DNA of 64,000 bases from Nitrospira sp. (GTDB lineage: Bacteria; Nitrospirota; Nitrospiria; Nitrospirales; Nitrospiraceae): assembly GCA_030692565.1 (NCBI GenBank), contig JAUYAO010000045.1, positions 1 through 64,000 of the forward strand, given 5' to 3'. Positions 7,872 to 16,141 of this stretch are shown here, one piece after another. The position numbers and the translations under genes are program-made. The notes under the pieces are model-generated. The model did not search any database and was not told where the DNA came from. It saw only the letters and a program-made list of their open reading frames with translations. The first letter of the stretch is position 1; the number at the start of each line of letters is the position of its first letter.

Positions 7872-9197
7872 ATGGCCTCTCGAATCTATACCTGGCTCGA
7901 TAGCCGGCTCAATCTGAAGCCGGTTGAACGGACTCTTCTAGACGAGCCCATCCCGGGCGGCGCCAGCTGGATTTATGTCTTCGGCTCGGCCACGCTGTTT
8001 CTCTTCCTGCTGCAAGCGGTCACCGGCATGTTCCTCGCGGTCTATTATGCGCCGACGCCCGATCATGCCTACGACAGTATCCAGTTCATTGAAGAGCAAG
8101 TCACGTTCGGCGCGTTCGTGCGCGGCCTCCACCACTGGGGGGCCTCCGCCATGGTCGTGGCGATCGGGCTCCATATGCTCCAGGCGTTTCTGTACGGGGC
8201 GTACAAACCGCCGCGCGAAGCGATGTGGATGGTGGGCGTGGTGCTCTTTCTCATTGTGATGGCCTTCGCGTTCACCGGCTATCTGCTCCCATGGGATCAG
8301 ACGGCCTACTGGGCGACGCAGATCGGCCTCAATATGGTGGGCACCGTGCCGGTGGTCGGAGAGTTCTTGATGCGGGTCATGCGAGGCGGGGAAGTGCTGG
8401 GGGCGCTCACGCTGTCCCGGTTCTTTGCCGTCCATGTGCTCTTTCTGCCGGCGCTCCTGATCGGCTTGATCGCCGCCCATCTCTTCATTCTGCGGCGTGT
8501 GGGGCCGGCCGGTCCCTGGACCGATGAGCGGGCGTCACTGGGCAGCGAGACGTTCTATCCGCGGCAGGTCTATATGGATGCCGTCGTGATGCTGGGGGTG
8601 TTCACGGTCATTGCGAGTCTGGCCCTGCTGGTGCCGTTCCCGCTGACCGACAAAGCGAACCCGTCCGACACGAGTTTTGTGCCGGTGCCGGAGTGGTATT
8701 TCCTCTTCTATTACGAGTTGCTGAAGTACGTCCATGGGCCGCTGGAGCCGCTGGCGACCTGGGTGCTGCCGATGCTCGTCGTCCTCGGCATGCTGTTCTG
8801 GCCCTTCATCGACAGGAACCCGGTGCGGAATCCGATCAAGCGCCCGGCGGCGCTGGCAGCGGGGGCGGTGTTTCTCGTCGTGGTGTTTTCCCTGTTGGGC
8901 ATTTCCCTCAACAATCTCTACGCCGTTCCGCGAGTCGATCCGGCCATTGCGAAAGGGCGCGCGCTGTATATTCAATTCGGTTGCGTCGGCTGCCATCGTA
9001 TTCACGGTGAAGGGGGCGCGATCGGTCCGGACTTGTCCTTCGTCGGCGATAAGAGGCCGGACCGTGAATGGCATCTGAGGCATTTCAAGGATCCTCAATC
9101 GGTATCACCAGGGTCGTTCATGCCGAAGTTTCCGCTCACCGATCCCCAACTGAATGAGCTGACGAGCTATATGCTCAGCCTCAAAAAAACGTCCTGA
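7872..9197 (+). CDS. Cytochrome b fused to a C-terminal cytochrome c domain
   Basis: 441 residues combining three parts in one chain: a cytochrome b6-like four-helix core (heme His pairs in HHWG...GLH and HVLF...AAH, the latter separated by 14 residues as in b6), a subunit IV-like part with the quinol-site motif PEWY (about residue 275), and a class I cytochrome c domain with CVGCH near residue 373 and a candidate Met ligand in GSFMPKF. With the Rieske protein this makes a compact quinol:cytochrome c oxidoreductase. The start at 7872 follows AGGAAGGTGA; the frame opens earlier, at 7809, without support. Confidence 0.9.
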   Translation: MASRIYTWLDSRLNLKPVERTLLDEPIPGGASWIYVFGSATLFLFLLQAVTGMFLAVYYAPTPDHAYDSIQFIEEQVTFGAFVRGLHHWGASAMVVAIGLHMLQAFLYGAYKPPREAMWMVGVVLFLIVMAFAFTGYLLPWDQTAYWATQIGLNMVGTVPVVGEFLMRVMRGGEVLGALTLSRFFAVHVLFLPALLIGLIAAHLFILRRVGPAGPWTDERASLGSETFYPRQVYMDAVVMLGVFTVIASLALLVPFPLTDKANPSDTSFVPVPEWYFLFYYELLKYVHGPLEPLATWVLPMLVVLGMLFWPFIDRNPVRNPIKRPAALAAGAVFLVVVFSLLGISLNNLYAVPRVDPAIAKGRALYIQFGCVGCHRIHGEGGAIGPDLSFVGDKRPDREWHLRHFKDPQSVSPGSFMPKFPLTDPQLNELTSYMLSLKKTS

Positions 9198-9212
9198 TCG
9201 GCTCAGGCGAAT

Positions 9213-9246
9213 CCTTTGCCTGTGGGCTGACTCACACAGGCAAAGG
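9213..9246 (+). terminator. Perfect 12-bp stem-loop after cytochrome b/c
   Basis: CCTTTGCCTGTG (9213-9224) is repeated in inverse complement at 9235-9246 with a 10-base loop. There is no T-run, so it may slow transcription or protect the upstream mRNA rather than act as a classical terminator. It lies 15 bases after the stop of the cytochrome b/c gene. Confidence 0.5.
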
Positions 9247-9267
9247 GGTAGAGGAAAGGAGGGACCT

Positions 9268-9456
9268 ATGAAACTCAACGAGCTGCTGCGATTGATTGCC
9301 GGGGTGTTTGTGTTGCTGGCCGTTATCCTGGGGGCGACGGTTCATCCGTACTGGAATTATTTTGCCGCCTTTGTCGCGGCGAACTTGATCCAGTCGGCAT
9401 TTACGGGCTGGTGCCCGATGATGGCCCTTCTGAGGAAACTGGGCGTGCAAGAGTAG
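9268..9456 (+). CDS. DUF2892 (YgaP-like) short membrane protein
   Basis: 62 residues with two hydrophobic segments (about 8-26 and 29-45) and the family ending FTGWCPMMALLRKLGV, where a single Cys lies in the WCP motif. It lacks the MACNV start of the other two DUF2892 proteins in the window and is closer to the YgaP C-terminal membrane hairpin. AAAGGAGGG at 9255-9263 supports the start. Function unknown; the Cys and the position behind respiratory genes are suggestive only. Confidence 0.75.
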   Translation: MKLNELLRLIAGVFVLLAVILGATVHPYWNYFAAFVAANLIQSAFTGWCPMMALLRKLGVQE

Positions 9457-9575
9457 CCAGGCTGGTGGGAAAAACGGGGCTTCGGTTAAGGTTGGATCGT
9501 GTTCCGCCGTCACCTAAAGATGAACGACACGCGTGGTTGTATTTGCGCGGTACCGCGGCACAAGGACCAATGGTC

Positions 9576-10604
9576 ATGACGGGCATACGATGGATTCTTG
9601 CGACTGTCTTCCTGGCGGCAGGATGTAGCTCCAAAGAAGAACCGGCCACCGCGGTGGTTGCTGCCGCATCGCCGGCAACCATTCAGGTCGCCGTCGTCGA
9701 GATCAAGCCCGCTCAGGTTCCTGTCCGTGTCGAAGTGACCGGTCAAATCATGCCGATCTTTCAGGCCACGCTGTCCAGCCGCATCCAAGGCACGATCGAT
9801 ACCTTGCTGGTGAGAGAAGGCACGCGGGTTTCAAAGGGGCAGACGCTCATTCAGCTCGACAGCCGCGACGTACAAGCCGATCTGGCGCGCGCCTCGGCGG
9901 AAGTTGAGAATGCGAAGGCCCAGCTGGATCGTATGAACATGCTCTATGGCCAGGACGCGGTGTCGAAGCAGGAAATGGAGAATGCCACCCGTTCGTACAA
10001 GGTTGCGGAGGCCAGTCGGAAGTCGGTGCTCGCGCAACTGAGTTATACCGTCGTGAAGGCACCCTTCGACGGGGTCATCACCGAAAAGAAAGTGGAGGCA
10101 GGGGAGCTGGCGTCGCCCGGTCAACCCTTGCTGAAGATGGAAGATCCGCTCCAGCTCCGCCTGGAGGCGACGGTGGCGGAGGGAGACCTGAAATCGATCG
10201 CCCGGGGAGACAAGATTGCTGTGCTGATCGATGCGCTGGAGACTCAGGTTCTGAACGGAGTGGTGAGTCAGATCCTGCCGGCCGGCGATCCCCAAACCCA
10301 CACCTTCATGGTGAAAGTCGACCTTCCCAAGACCCCGGGGTTGAAAACCGGGATGTTCGGCCGCTTCCAGTTGGACAAAGGGACCAGTCGCACAATCCTG
10401 ATTCCGGCGTCCTCGGTGGTCGAACGCGGGGAACTGACGAGTGTCTATGTCGTCGGGGCCGACCGGATCGCCAGGCTCCGGTGGATTAAGGCCGGACGAC
10501 GGTTTGATCAGCAACTGGAAATTCTTTCCGGCGTGAACCTGGGCGAACGGGTGTTGACGGATGGCAGCCGGGGCATCGACGGTGCCACGGTAGAAGCGAA
10601 GTGA
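9576..10604 (+). CDS. RND efflux periplasmic adaptor (membrane fusion lipoprotein)
   Basis: 342 residues. A lipoprotein signal ends at LAAGC (Cys about 14). The rest follows the HlyD/AcrA plan: a barrel-sandwich half starting VTGQIMPIFQATLSSRIQG, a coiled-coil hairpin (about 105-160, with ENAKAQLDRM), the second lipoyl half VKAPFDGVITEKKVEAG and a beta-barrel domain. It should bridge the RND pump at 10708 to an outer-membrane channel not encoded here. ATG at 9570 is an alternative start; 9576 is better spaced from AAGGA. A repeat of the CGTCA type lies between it and the pump gene. Confidence 0.9.
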   Translation: MTGIRWILATVFLAAGCSSKEEPATAVVAAASPATIQVAVVEIKPAQVPVRVEVTGQIMPIFQATLSSRIQGTIDTLLVREGTRVSKGQTLIQLDSRDVQADLARASAEVENAKAQLDRMNMLYGQDAVSKQEMENATRSYKVAEASRKSVLAQLSYTVVKAPFDGVITEKKVEAGELASPGQPLLKMEDPLQLRLEATVAEGDLKSIARGDKIAVLIDALETQVLNGVVSQILPAGDPQTHTFMVKVDLPKTPGLKTGMFGRFQLDKGTSRTILIPASSVVERGELTSVYVVGADRIARLRWIKAGRRFDQQLEILSGVNLGERVLTDGSRGIDGATVEAK

Positions 10605-10614
10605 TGACGCCAAT

Positions 10615-10687
10615 CGTCAACCGTCAGTCGTCAATCGCCGAACCAGGAACCTTCATTCTTCTCACGAATGACGATTGACGCATGACG
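10615..10687. repeat. CGTCA-heptamer intergenic repeat, copy 1
   Basis: Tandem heptamers of the form CGTCANN (10615-10637) face their reverse complements TGACG...TGACG (10665-10687) across 27 bases, so the whole forms a long imperfect inverted repeat (19 of 23 positions pair). It fills the gap between the two RND genes. Related copies are at 22592-22661 and 35346-35453. Confidence 0.75.
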
Positions 10688-10707
10688 AAGCGACACGAGT
10701 TTCTCGA

Positions 10708-13700
10708 ATGACCCCTCACCCCTTACCCATCGCCCCTTACGGCCTCTCCGGTCGGATCGCTGCCCTTTTCATTGGGAGCAAGTTGACGCCGCTGATTATG
10801 CTGGCGGCATTGTTGCTGGGCCTGTTTGCCATCGTCGTCACCCCTCGCGAAGAAGAACCGCAGATCGTCGTCCCAATGGCCGACGTGTGGTTGCCCTTTC
10901 CCGGAGCCTCCGCCAAGATCGTCGAAGAACAACTGACCAAGCCCTTCGAGCGCAAACTCTCCGAGATCAAAGGCGTGGAGTATGTCTATTCGATCTCGCG
11001 GCCCGGCGGCGCGTTGATCATCGTGCGTTTCTATGTCGGCCAGCCGATGGAGCAGAGTCTGGTCGATCTCTACGACAAGCTGATGTCGAACCAGGATCTT
11101 CTGCCGCCGGGAGCCGAGCCGTTTCTTGTCAAACCCAAAGACGTCAACGACGTGCCGATTGTGACCGTGACGCTGTCGAGTCAGCGGTACGGTGAGTTTG
11201 ACCTGCATCAGTTGGCTGAGCAGGTGTTGGAGGAGACGAAGAAAGTTCCCGGGACCTCCGGCGGCTTCATCGTCGGGGGACGGTTGCGCGAATTGCGCGT
11301 GCAGATCGATCCGGCTCGATTGAAGGCCTATGGACTGACCCCGTTGCAGGTGGCCGGCGTGATTCGCGGCGAGAATCGGGCCTTGCCGACGGGCCGGTTC
11401 GACAGCCGCAACCAGAGCTTTCTGGTGGAAACGGGGCGGTTCATTCGATCCCGTGAGGACTTGGACGCGTTAGTGGTCGGCGTGAATGAGCAGCGCCCGG
11501 TGTATCTCCGGCAGGTGGCAGACGTCACCGATGGTCCGAACGAGGCGACGCAGTACGTCTGGTTCGGGGCGCGTGATCAGGACGAGGAGCCTGCCGTGAC
11601 CGTGGCGATCGCCAAGCAGGGCGGGATGAATGCCGTAAGCGTGGCCGAGAGCGTCATTCGCAAGGTGGAGGACATGAAGGGGCGGACGATCCCGGCGGAC
11701 GTGCGCGTGACGGTGACGCGCGACTACGGGGACACCGCTCGCGAAAAGGCCGACGAATTGCTCTGGCATCTCTTCATTGCGGTGGCCGCGGTGGTGGCGT
11801 TTCTCGGACTGACGCTGGGGCTTCGCCCGGCTCTCGTCGTGTCGCTGGCGATTCCCTTGACGCTGGCCTTGACGCTGTTTACGTCGATGCTCATCGGCTA
11901 CACGATCAATCGAGTCACGCTCTTTGCGTTGATCTTCTCCATCGGGATTCTGGTGGACGATGCGATCGTGGTGGTCGAGAACACCTATCGTCATTTGACG
12001 CTGCGCCTGAAGCCTCACCAGGAAGCGTCGATCTATGCGGTCGACGAAGTCGGCAATCCCACGATCCTGGCCACGTTCACCGTGATTGCCGCGTTGCTTC
12101 CGATGGCGTTCGTGTCCGGATTGATGGGGCCCTACATGCGGCCGATTCCGGTGAATGCCTCCATTGCCATGTTCTTTTCGCTGCTCGTCGCGTTCATCGT
12201 CATTCCCTGGTTCTGCCAGACCTGCTATCGGCCGGGCGCCGTCGTGAAAGGAATCGATCATGAAGCGGACGAGCAGGGTGTGATCGCCCGCTGTTATCGT
12301 CGAGCGCTGGCACCGCTGCTGGCTCATCCGCTCCTCGCAGCCGCCTTTCTGGGTCTCGTCGCGCTCATGTTGGGCGGGGCCGTGATGCTGTTTCAGACCC
12401 GCCATGTCGTGGTGAAAATGCTGCCGTTCGACAACAAGAGTGAGATTCAATTGGTGATCGACATGCCGGAAGGCACCACATTGGAGGAAACGGCGCGCGT
12501 GACTAAAGCGTTGTCGCAGTATGTGCGTACGATTCAGGAGGTGCGCGATTATCAAGCGTATGTGGGCACGGCGTCGCCGTTCAACTTCAACGGATTGGTC
12601 CGCCACTATTATCTGCGGGAACAGCCGCATGAGGCCGATATGCAGATCAATCTTGTGGCCAAGGATGCGCGGAAGGCGCAGAGCCATGAGGTGGCCCAGC
12701 GGATTCGCCCTGCCTTGCAGGACATTGCCCGGCAGTTCAATGCGAACGTGAAAGTCGTTGAGGTGCCGCCGGGGCCTCCCGTGCAATCGGTCCTCGTCGG
12801 AGAAATCTATGGGCCGGAGTATGGGCGTCAGCTCGCTGTGGCCCGGGAGGTGCGGGCTCTGTTCGAGGAGACGCCCGGCGTGGTCGATGTAGATGATTAC
12901 ATCGAAGCGGATCAAGTGAAGTACCTGTTCACCGTCGATCGGGCGAAAGCGGCACTGGCCGGTATTCCGTCCGAGGAAATCGTGCACACGCTGCGGATGG
13001 CGCTGGAGGGTACGAAGATCGGATTGGTCCACATCCCCCAGGAAAAGAGTCCGGTGCAAATCGTGCTGCGTTTGCCGCTGGCTGAGCGGACCGGCCTTGA
13101 GCATATCGGGGAGATCGGCTTGCGCACGCATACCGGCGGGATGGTGCAACTCTCCGAGCTCCTGACCGTGGAGCAGATGATCCAAGAGAAGGCGATCTAT
13201 CATAAGAATCAGAAGCCGGTGGTCTATGTCGTAGCCGACGTGGGCGGGCCCGGCGCAGAAAAAGCCGAAAGCCCGGTCTATGGCGTGCTCGGTGTCGGAA
13301 AGAAGCTGGAAGCCTATCGGCCGGCTGAGGGCTATCAGTTGGAGCAGTACTATGCGTCACAACCCTGGTCGGAAGACCAATTGAGCATGAAGTGGGACGG
13401 GGAATGGCAGATCACCTATGAAACGTTTCGCGACATGGGGATCGCCTTTGCGGTCGCGATGCTCCTGATCTATCTGTTGATCGTCGGGCAGTTCCAATCG
13501 TTTCTGACGCCGGTCATCATCATGGCGCCGATCCCGCTCACGCTCATCGGGATTCTTCCGGGGCATTGGCTGACCGGCTCATACTTCACGGCGACGTCCA
13601 TGATCGGCTTTATTGCGTTGTCCGGTATCATCGTGCGGAACTCTATTTTACTGGTGGACTTTATCCAGTTACAGGAACGGACGGGTGTGCCGTTGCTGGA

Positions 13701-13923
13701 AGCCGTCATCACGGCCGGTGCGATCCGCACCAGACCTATTTTGCTGACGGCCGCCGCGCTGATGGTCGGCGCGTTCGTGATAATCCTCGACCCCATCTTC
13801 CAAGGATTAGCCGTGTCGTTACTGTTCGGCGTGGGGGCGTCGACATTGCTCACGCTCATCGTCATTCCGTTGCTGTACTACCATGTGCAGAGACGCTCTG
13901 CTGCTCCCGTCAGTGCTCCCTGA
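10708..13923 (+). CDS. RND-family efflux pump, inner-membrane component
   Basis: 1071 residues with the standard RND plan: TM1 near residue 25, a periplasmic porter domain, TM2-6 (about 355-500), a second porter domain and TM8-12. The relay region in TM4 reads FSIGILVDDAIVVVENTYRHL, with the Asp pair of HAE1/CzcA-type pumps. The sequence resembles the AcrB-like group of unknown substrate rather than CzcA heavy-metal pumps. ATG at 10708 is preferred to TTG at 10675, which lies within the upstream repeat. With the adaptor at 9576 it forms a two-gene system lacking its own TolC. Confidence 0.92.
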   Translation: MTPHPLPIAPYGLSGRIAALFIGSKLTPLIMLAALLLGLFAIVVTPREEEPQIVVPMADVWLPFPGASAKIVEEQLTKPFERKLSEIKGVEYVYSISRPGGALIIVRFYVGQPMEQSLVDLYDKLMSNQDLLPPGAEPFLVKPKDVNDVPIVTVTLSSQRYGEFDLHQLAEQVLEETKKVPGTSGGFIVGGRLRELRVQIDPARLKAYGLTPLQVAGVIRGENRALPTGRFDSRNQSFLVETGRFIRSREDLDALVVGVNEQRPVYLRQVADVTDGPNEATQYVWFGARDQDEEPAVTVAIAKQGGMNAVSVAESVIRKVEDMKGRTIPADVRVTVTRDYGDTAREKADELLWHLFIAVAAVVAFLGLTLGLRPALVVSLAIPLTLALTLFTSMLIGYTINRVTLFALIFSIGILVDDAIVVVENTYRHLTLRLKPHQEASIYAVDEVGNPTILATFTVIAALLPMAFVSGLMGPYMRPIPVNASIAMFFSLLVAFIVIPWFCQTCYRPGAVVKGIDHEADEQGVIARCYRRALAPLLAHPLLAAAFLGLVALMLGGAVMLFQTRHVVVKMLPFDNKSEIQLVIDMPEGTTLEETARVTKALSQYVRTIQEVRDYQAYVGTASPFNFNGLVRHYYLREQPHEADMQINLVAKDARKAQSHEVAQRIRPALQDIARQFNANVKVVEVPPGPPVQSVLVGEIYGPEYGRQLAVAREVRALFEETPGVVDVDDYIEADQVKYLFTVDRAKAALAGIPSEEIVHTLRMALEGTKIGLVHIPQEKSPVQIVLRLPLAERTGLEHIGEIGLRTHTGGMVQLSELLTVEQMIQEKAIYHKNQKPVVYVVADVGGPGAEKAESPVYGVLGVGKKLEAYRPAEGYQLEQYYASQPWSEDQLSMKWDGEWQITYETFRDMGIAFAVAMLLIYLLIVGQFQSFLTPVIIMAPIPLTLIGILPGHWLTGSYFTATSMIGFIALSGIIVRNSILLVDFIQLQERTGVPLLEAVITAGAIRTRPILLTAAALMVGAFVIILDPIFQGLAVSLLFGVGASTLLTLIVIPLLYYHVQRRSAAPVSAP

Positions 13924-14233
13924 AAGCCGAACCCGGAAAAGGAAGCGGCCTCCGTTGCGCCGTTCGAGCGGAAGGTTCATTATTTGGATGCTGGCGCGTT
14001 TCGCTACAGCTCGTCAGAGAGTGCTGGGGAGAGGCTCCCCTGTTGAGCGCGTTCGATCTGCAGCGGGCTCCGGCAACTGCTGGAATTGACTGTCGAGACG
14101 CATACTGGCTCTTGTCAGCCATGCAGGTCTTCTGCTTGCACTCTTCCACCGAGCGGAGTTCAGCCATGGCTGAGAGTTTGGATGGACGATAGAGTCTCGA
14201 TAGCGGGTGGTTTCGCCGGAAAGGGAGTTCCCT
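13924..14233. other. Intergenic gap of 310 bases
   Basis: No gene was accepted here. A small hairpin (GGGGAG 14026-14031 with CTCCCC 14035-14040, 3-base loop) might end the RND transcript. The promoter of the HAD-ackA-xfp-ftsH operon probably lies in the last 100 bases, but no clear -35/-10 pair stands out. Short overlapping frames on both strands look like noise. Confidence 0.45.
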
Positions 14234-14920
14234 ATGTCGTCATCAGACCTGGTGTTTTTGTTTGATGTCGATAACACGCTGCTGGACAACGATCGCGTCA
14301 CAGAAGATCTCGCGGATTACCTCGAAGAGGAAATGGGGCACGAGCGGCAGCAACGTTATTGGATCATCTTCGAACAGCTGCGGGCCAAGCTGGGCTATGC
14401 AGACTATTTGGGCGCCCTGCAACAATACCGCATCGAGTATCCCCACGACCCCCATCTGTTAGCGGTCTCACGCTTTCTGATTCATTACCCCTTTGCCGAC
14501 CGGTTGTACCCGAAGGCGCTCGCCGTCGTGGAACATGCCAAACGGTGGGGCAAGGTCGTCATCCTTTCCGATGGTGATGTGGTGTTTCAGCCGAGAAAGG
14601 TCGAGCGGTCGGGGTTGTTTGAGGCCGTCGGTGGGAATGTGTTGATCTATGTGCACAAGGAACAGGAGTTACAGGATGTGGCGCAGCGGTATCCGGCTCA
14701 GCAGTATGTGCTGATCGACGACAAGCTGCGCATTCTTGCCGCGGTGAAGAAGATCTGGGGTTCACGTGTCACGACGGTGCTTCCGCGTCAGGGGCACTAT
14801 GCGTTGGATCAGCAGCTGCCTGGCCGGTATCCGTCGCCGGACGCGACGGTCGAGCGCATCGGAGACTTGCTGGATCATGATTGTTCGGCTTTGCCTGCCT
14901 CACTTCAGAGGAGAGCCTAA
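14234..14920 (+). CDS. HAD-superfamily hydrolase
   Basis: 228 residues. The nucleophile motif FDVDNTLLDND (residues 9-19) supplies the catalytic Asp pair of HAD phosphatases; motif II is probably VILSDGD and the acidic motif IV is VLIDDK. The helical cap falls between them. Substrate unknown. It is the first gene of a compact operon with acetate kinase and phosphoketolase: its TAA (14918-14920) shares its last base with the ackA ATG. A role as a sugar-phosphate phosphatase is possible but not shown. GGAAAGGGAG precedes the start. Confidence 0.82.
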   Translation: MSSSDLVFLFDVDNTLLDNDRVTEDLADYLEEEMGHERQQRYWIIFEQLRAKLGYADYLGALQQYRIEYPHDPHLLAVSRFLIHYPFADRLYPKALAVVEHAKRWGKVVILSDGDVVFQPRKVERSGLFEAVGGNVLIYVHKEQELQDVAQRYPAQQYVLIDDKLRILAAVKKIWGSRVTTVLPRQGHYALDQQLPGRYPSPDATVERIGDLLDHDCSALPASLQRRA

Positions 14921-16125
14921 TGTCGGCATTGCCTCATCCAGGTCCTGGCATCCTGGCGATCAATGCCGGTTCGTCCAGTATCAAATGTGCGCTGTTTGAG
15001 GCCAAGCCGCAGCAGCGTCGTCTCATGGAAGGCCAGGTCGAACGCATCGGGTTGCCCGGCACCCGGTTGTCGATGACGGATGTCATGAGCCGCCGGACAG
15101 AGCAGGTTGCGATTCAGGAGGCCGATCATGCGGCCTGTGTCGGGCCGCTGCTGGATTTGATTGAACAACGAGTCGGTCCCGCCGCTCTGGTGGCCGTGGG
15201 GCATCGCATTGTCCATGGCGGTATGAAATACAGCCGGCCTGAACCGGTGACTCCGGCAGTGATGGCTGAATTGCAGCGAATCAGCCCCTATGATCCGGAA
15301 CACATGCCGGCAGAGATCGGCCTTGTGGAAGTGTTCAGCCGGCGTTATCCACGGGTGCCTCAAATCGCCTGTTTCGACACGGCCTTTCATCGCGACATGC
15401 CGCGCGTGGCTCGCCTGCTGGCGATCCCCAGAAAATATGACAAGATGGGCATCCAACGGTACGGATTTCACGGCTTGTCCTATGCATTTCTGATGAAAGA
15501 GTTGGCTAGAATCGGCTTGCAGGGGGAGGCCGAGGGGCGGGTCATTCTCGCGCATCTGGGCAACGGGGCCAGCCTGACGGCGGTGCTGGGCGGAAAAAGC
15601 ATCGAGACGACCATGGGATTCACGCCGGCATCGGGTCTGCCCATGAGCCGGCGCTCGGGCGATCTCGATCCGGGATTGATCTCCTATCTTACGCAAACGG
15701 AAGGCCTGACCGTGGAGCAGTTCCACAAGATGGTCAATTCAGAGTCCGGCCTGCTCGGCCTGTCGGAGAGCAGTGCTGATATACGCGATTTGCTCGCCCT
15801 GGAGGAGCAAGACCCGCGGGCGGCCGAAGCGGTCGCGCTGTTTTGTTATCAGGCGAAGAAAGCCATCGGCGCGTTGGCCGCCGCGTTAGGCGGGGTGGAT
15901 ACCCTGGTGTTCAGTGCCGGAATCGGCGAGCACTCGCCGGTCATCCGCGCCAGGGTCTGCGAGGGCTTGGGGTTTCTCGGCATCACGATTGATGATCGGC
16001 TCAACGAGATGAATGACGCCGTGATTTCGACAGAGGGTGGCCGGGTGACCGTTCGCGTCATCCATACGGACGAAGAGCGTGAAATTGCGCAATCCGTGCT
16101 TTCTGTACTGGCTAAGACAAAATAG
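14920..16125 (+). CDS. ackA: Acetate kinase
   Basis: 401 residues, normal for the family. The first signature INAGSSSIK (about residues 13-21) and the second RYGFHGLSY are intact; HLGNGASL and the ATP-side SAGIGEHSP motif follow. The enzyme converts acetyl phosphate and ADP to acetate and ATP. The phosphoketolase gene begins 16 bases downstream, so acetyl phosphate made by Xfp is the obvious substrate. ATG at 14920 overlaps the HAD stop codon and follows GAGGAGA. Cytoplasmic. Confidence 0.95.
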   Translation: MSALPHPGPGILAINAGSSSIKCALFEAKPQQRRLMEGQVERIGLPGTRLSMTDVMSRRTEQVAIQEADHAACVGPLLDLIEQRVGPAALVAVGHRIVHGGMKYSRPEPVTPAVMAELQRISPYDPEHMPAEIGLVEVFSRRYPRVPQIACFDTAFHRDMPRVARLLAIPRKYDKMGIQRYGFHGLSYAFLMKELARIGLQGEAEGRVILAHLGNGASLTAVLGGKSIETTMGFTPASGLPMSRRSGDLDPGLISYLTQTEGLTVEQFHKMVNSESGLLGLSESSADIRDLLALEEQDPRAAEAVALFCYQAKKAIGALAAALGGVDTLVFSAGIGEHSPVIRARVCEGLGFLGITIDDRLNEMNDAVISTEGGRVTVRVIHTDEEREIAQSVLSVLAKTK

Positions 16126-16141
16126 GAGCGTTGAGAAGACG

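Noticed and set aside
10615-10687. CRISPR array suggested by regular short repeats
   Set aside because: The unit is a 7-base word with no spacers and there are no cas genes; it is an inverted heptamer array.
11470-13203. 577-codon open frame on the - strand under the RND pump
   Set aside because: It lies wholly antisense to a well-recognised RND transporter; the composition (His/Arg/Asp-rich, no domain) is a shadow of high GC third positions.
13566-14192. 208-codon + frame overlapping the end of the RND gene
   Set aside because: Most of it is an alternative frame of the RND transmembrane region; the rest has no domain or Shine-Dalgarno.
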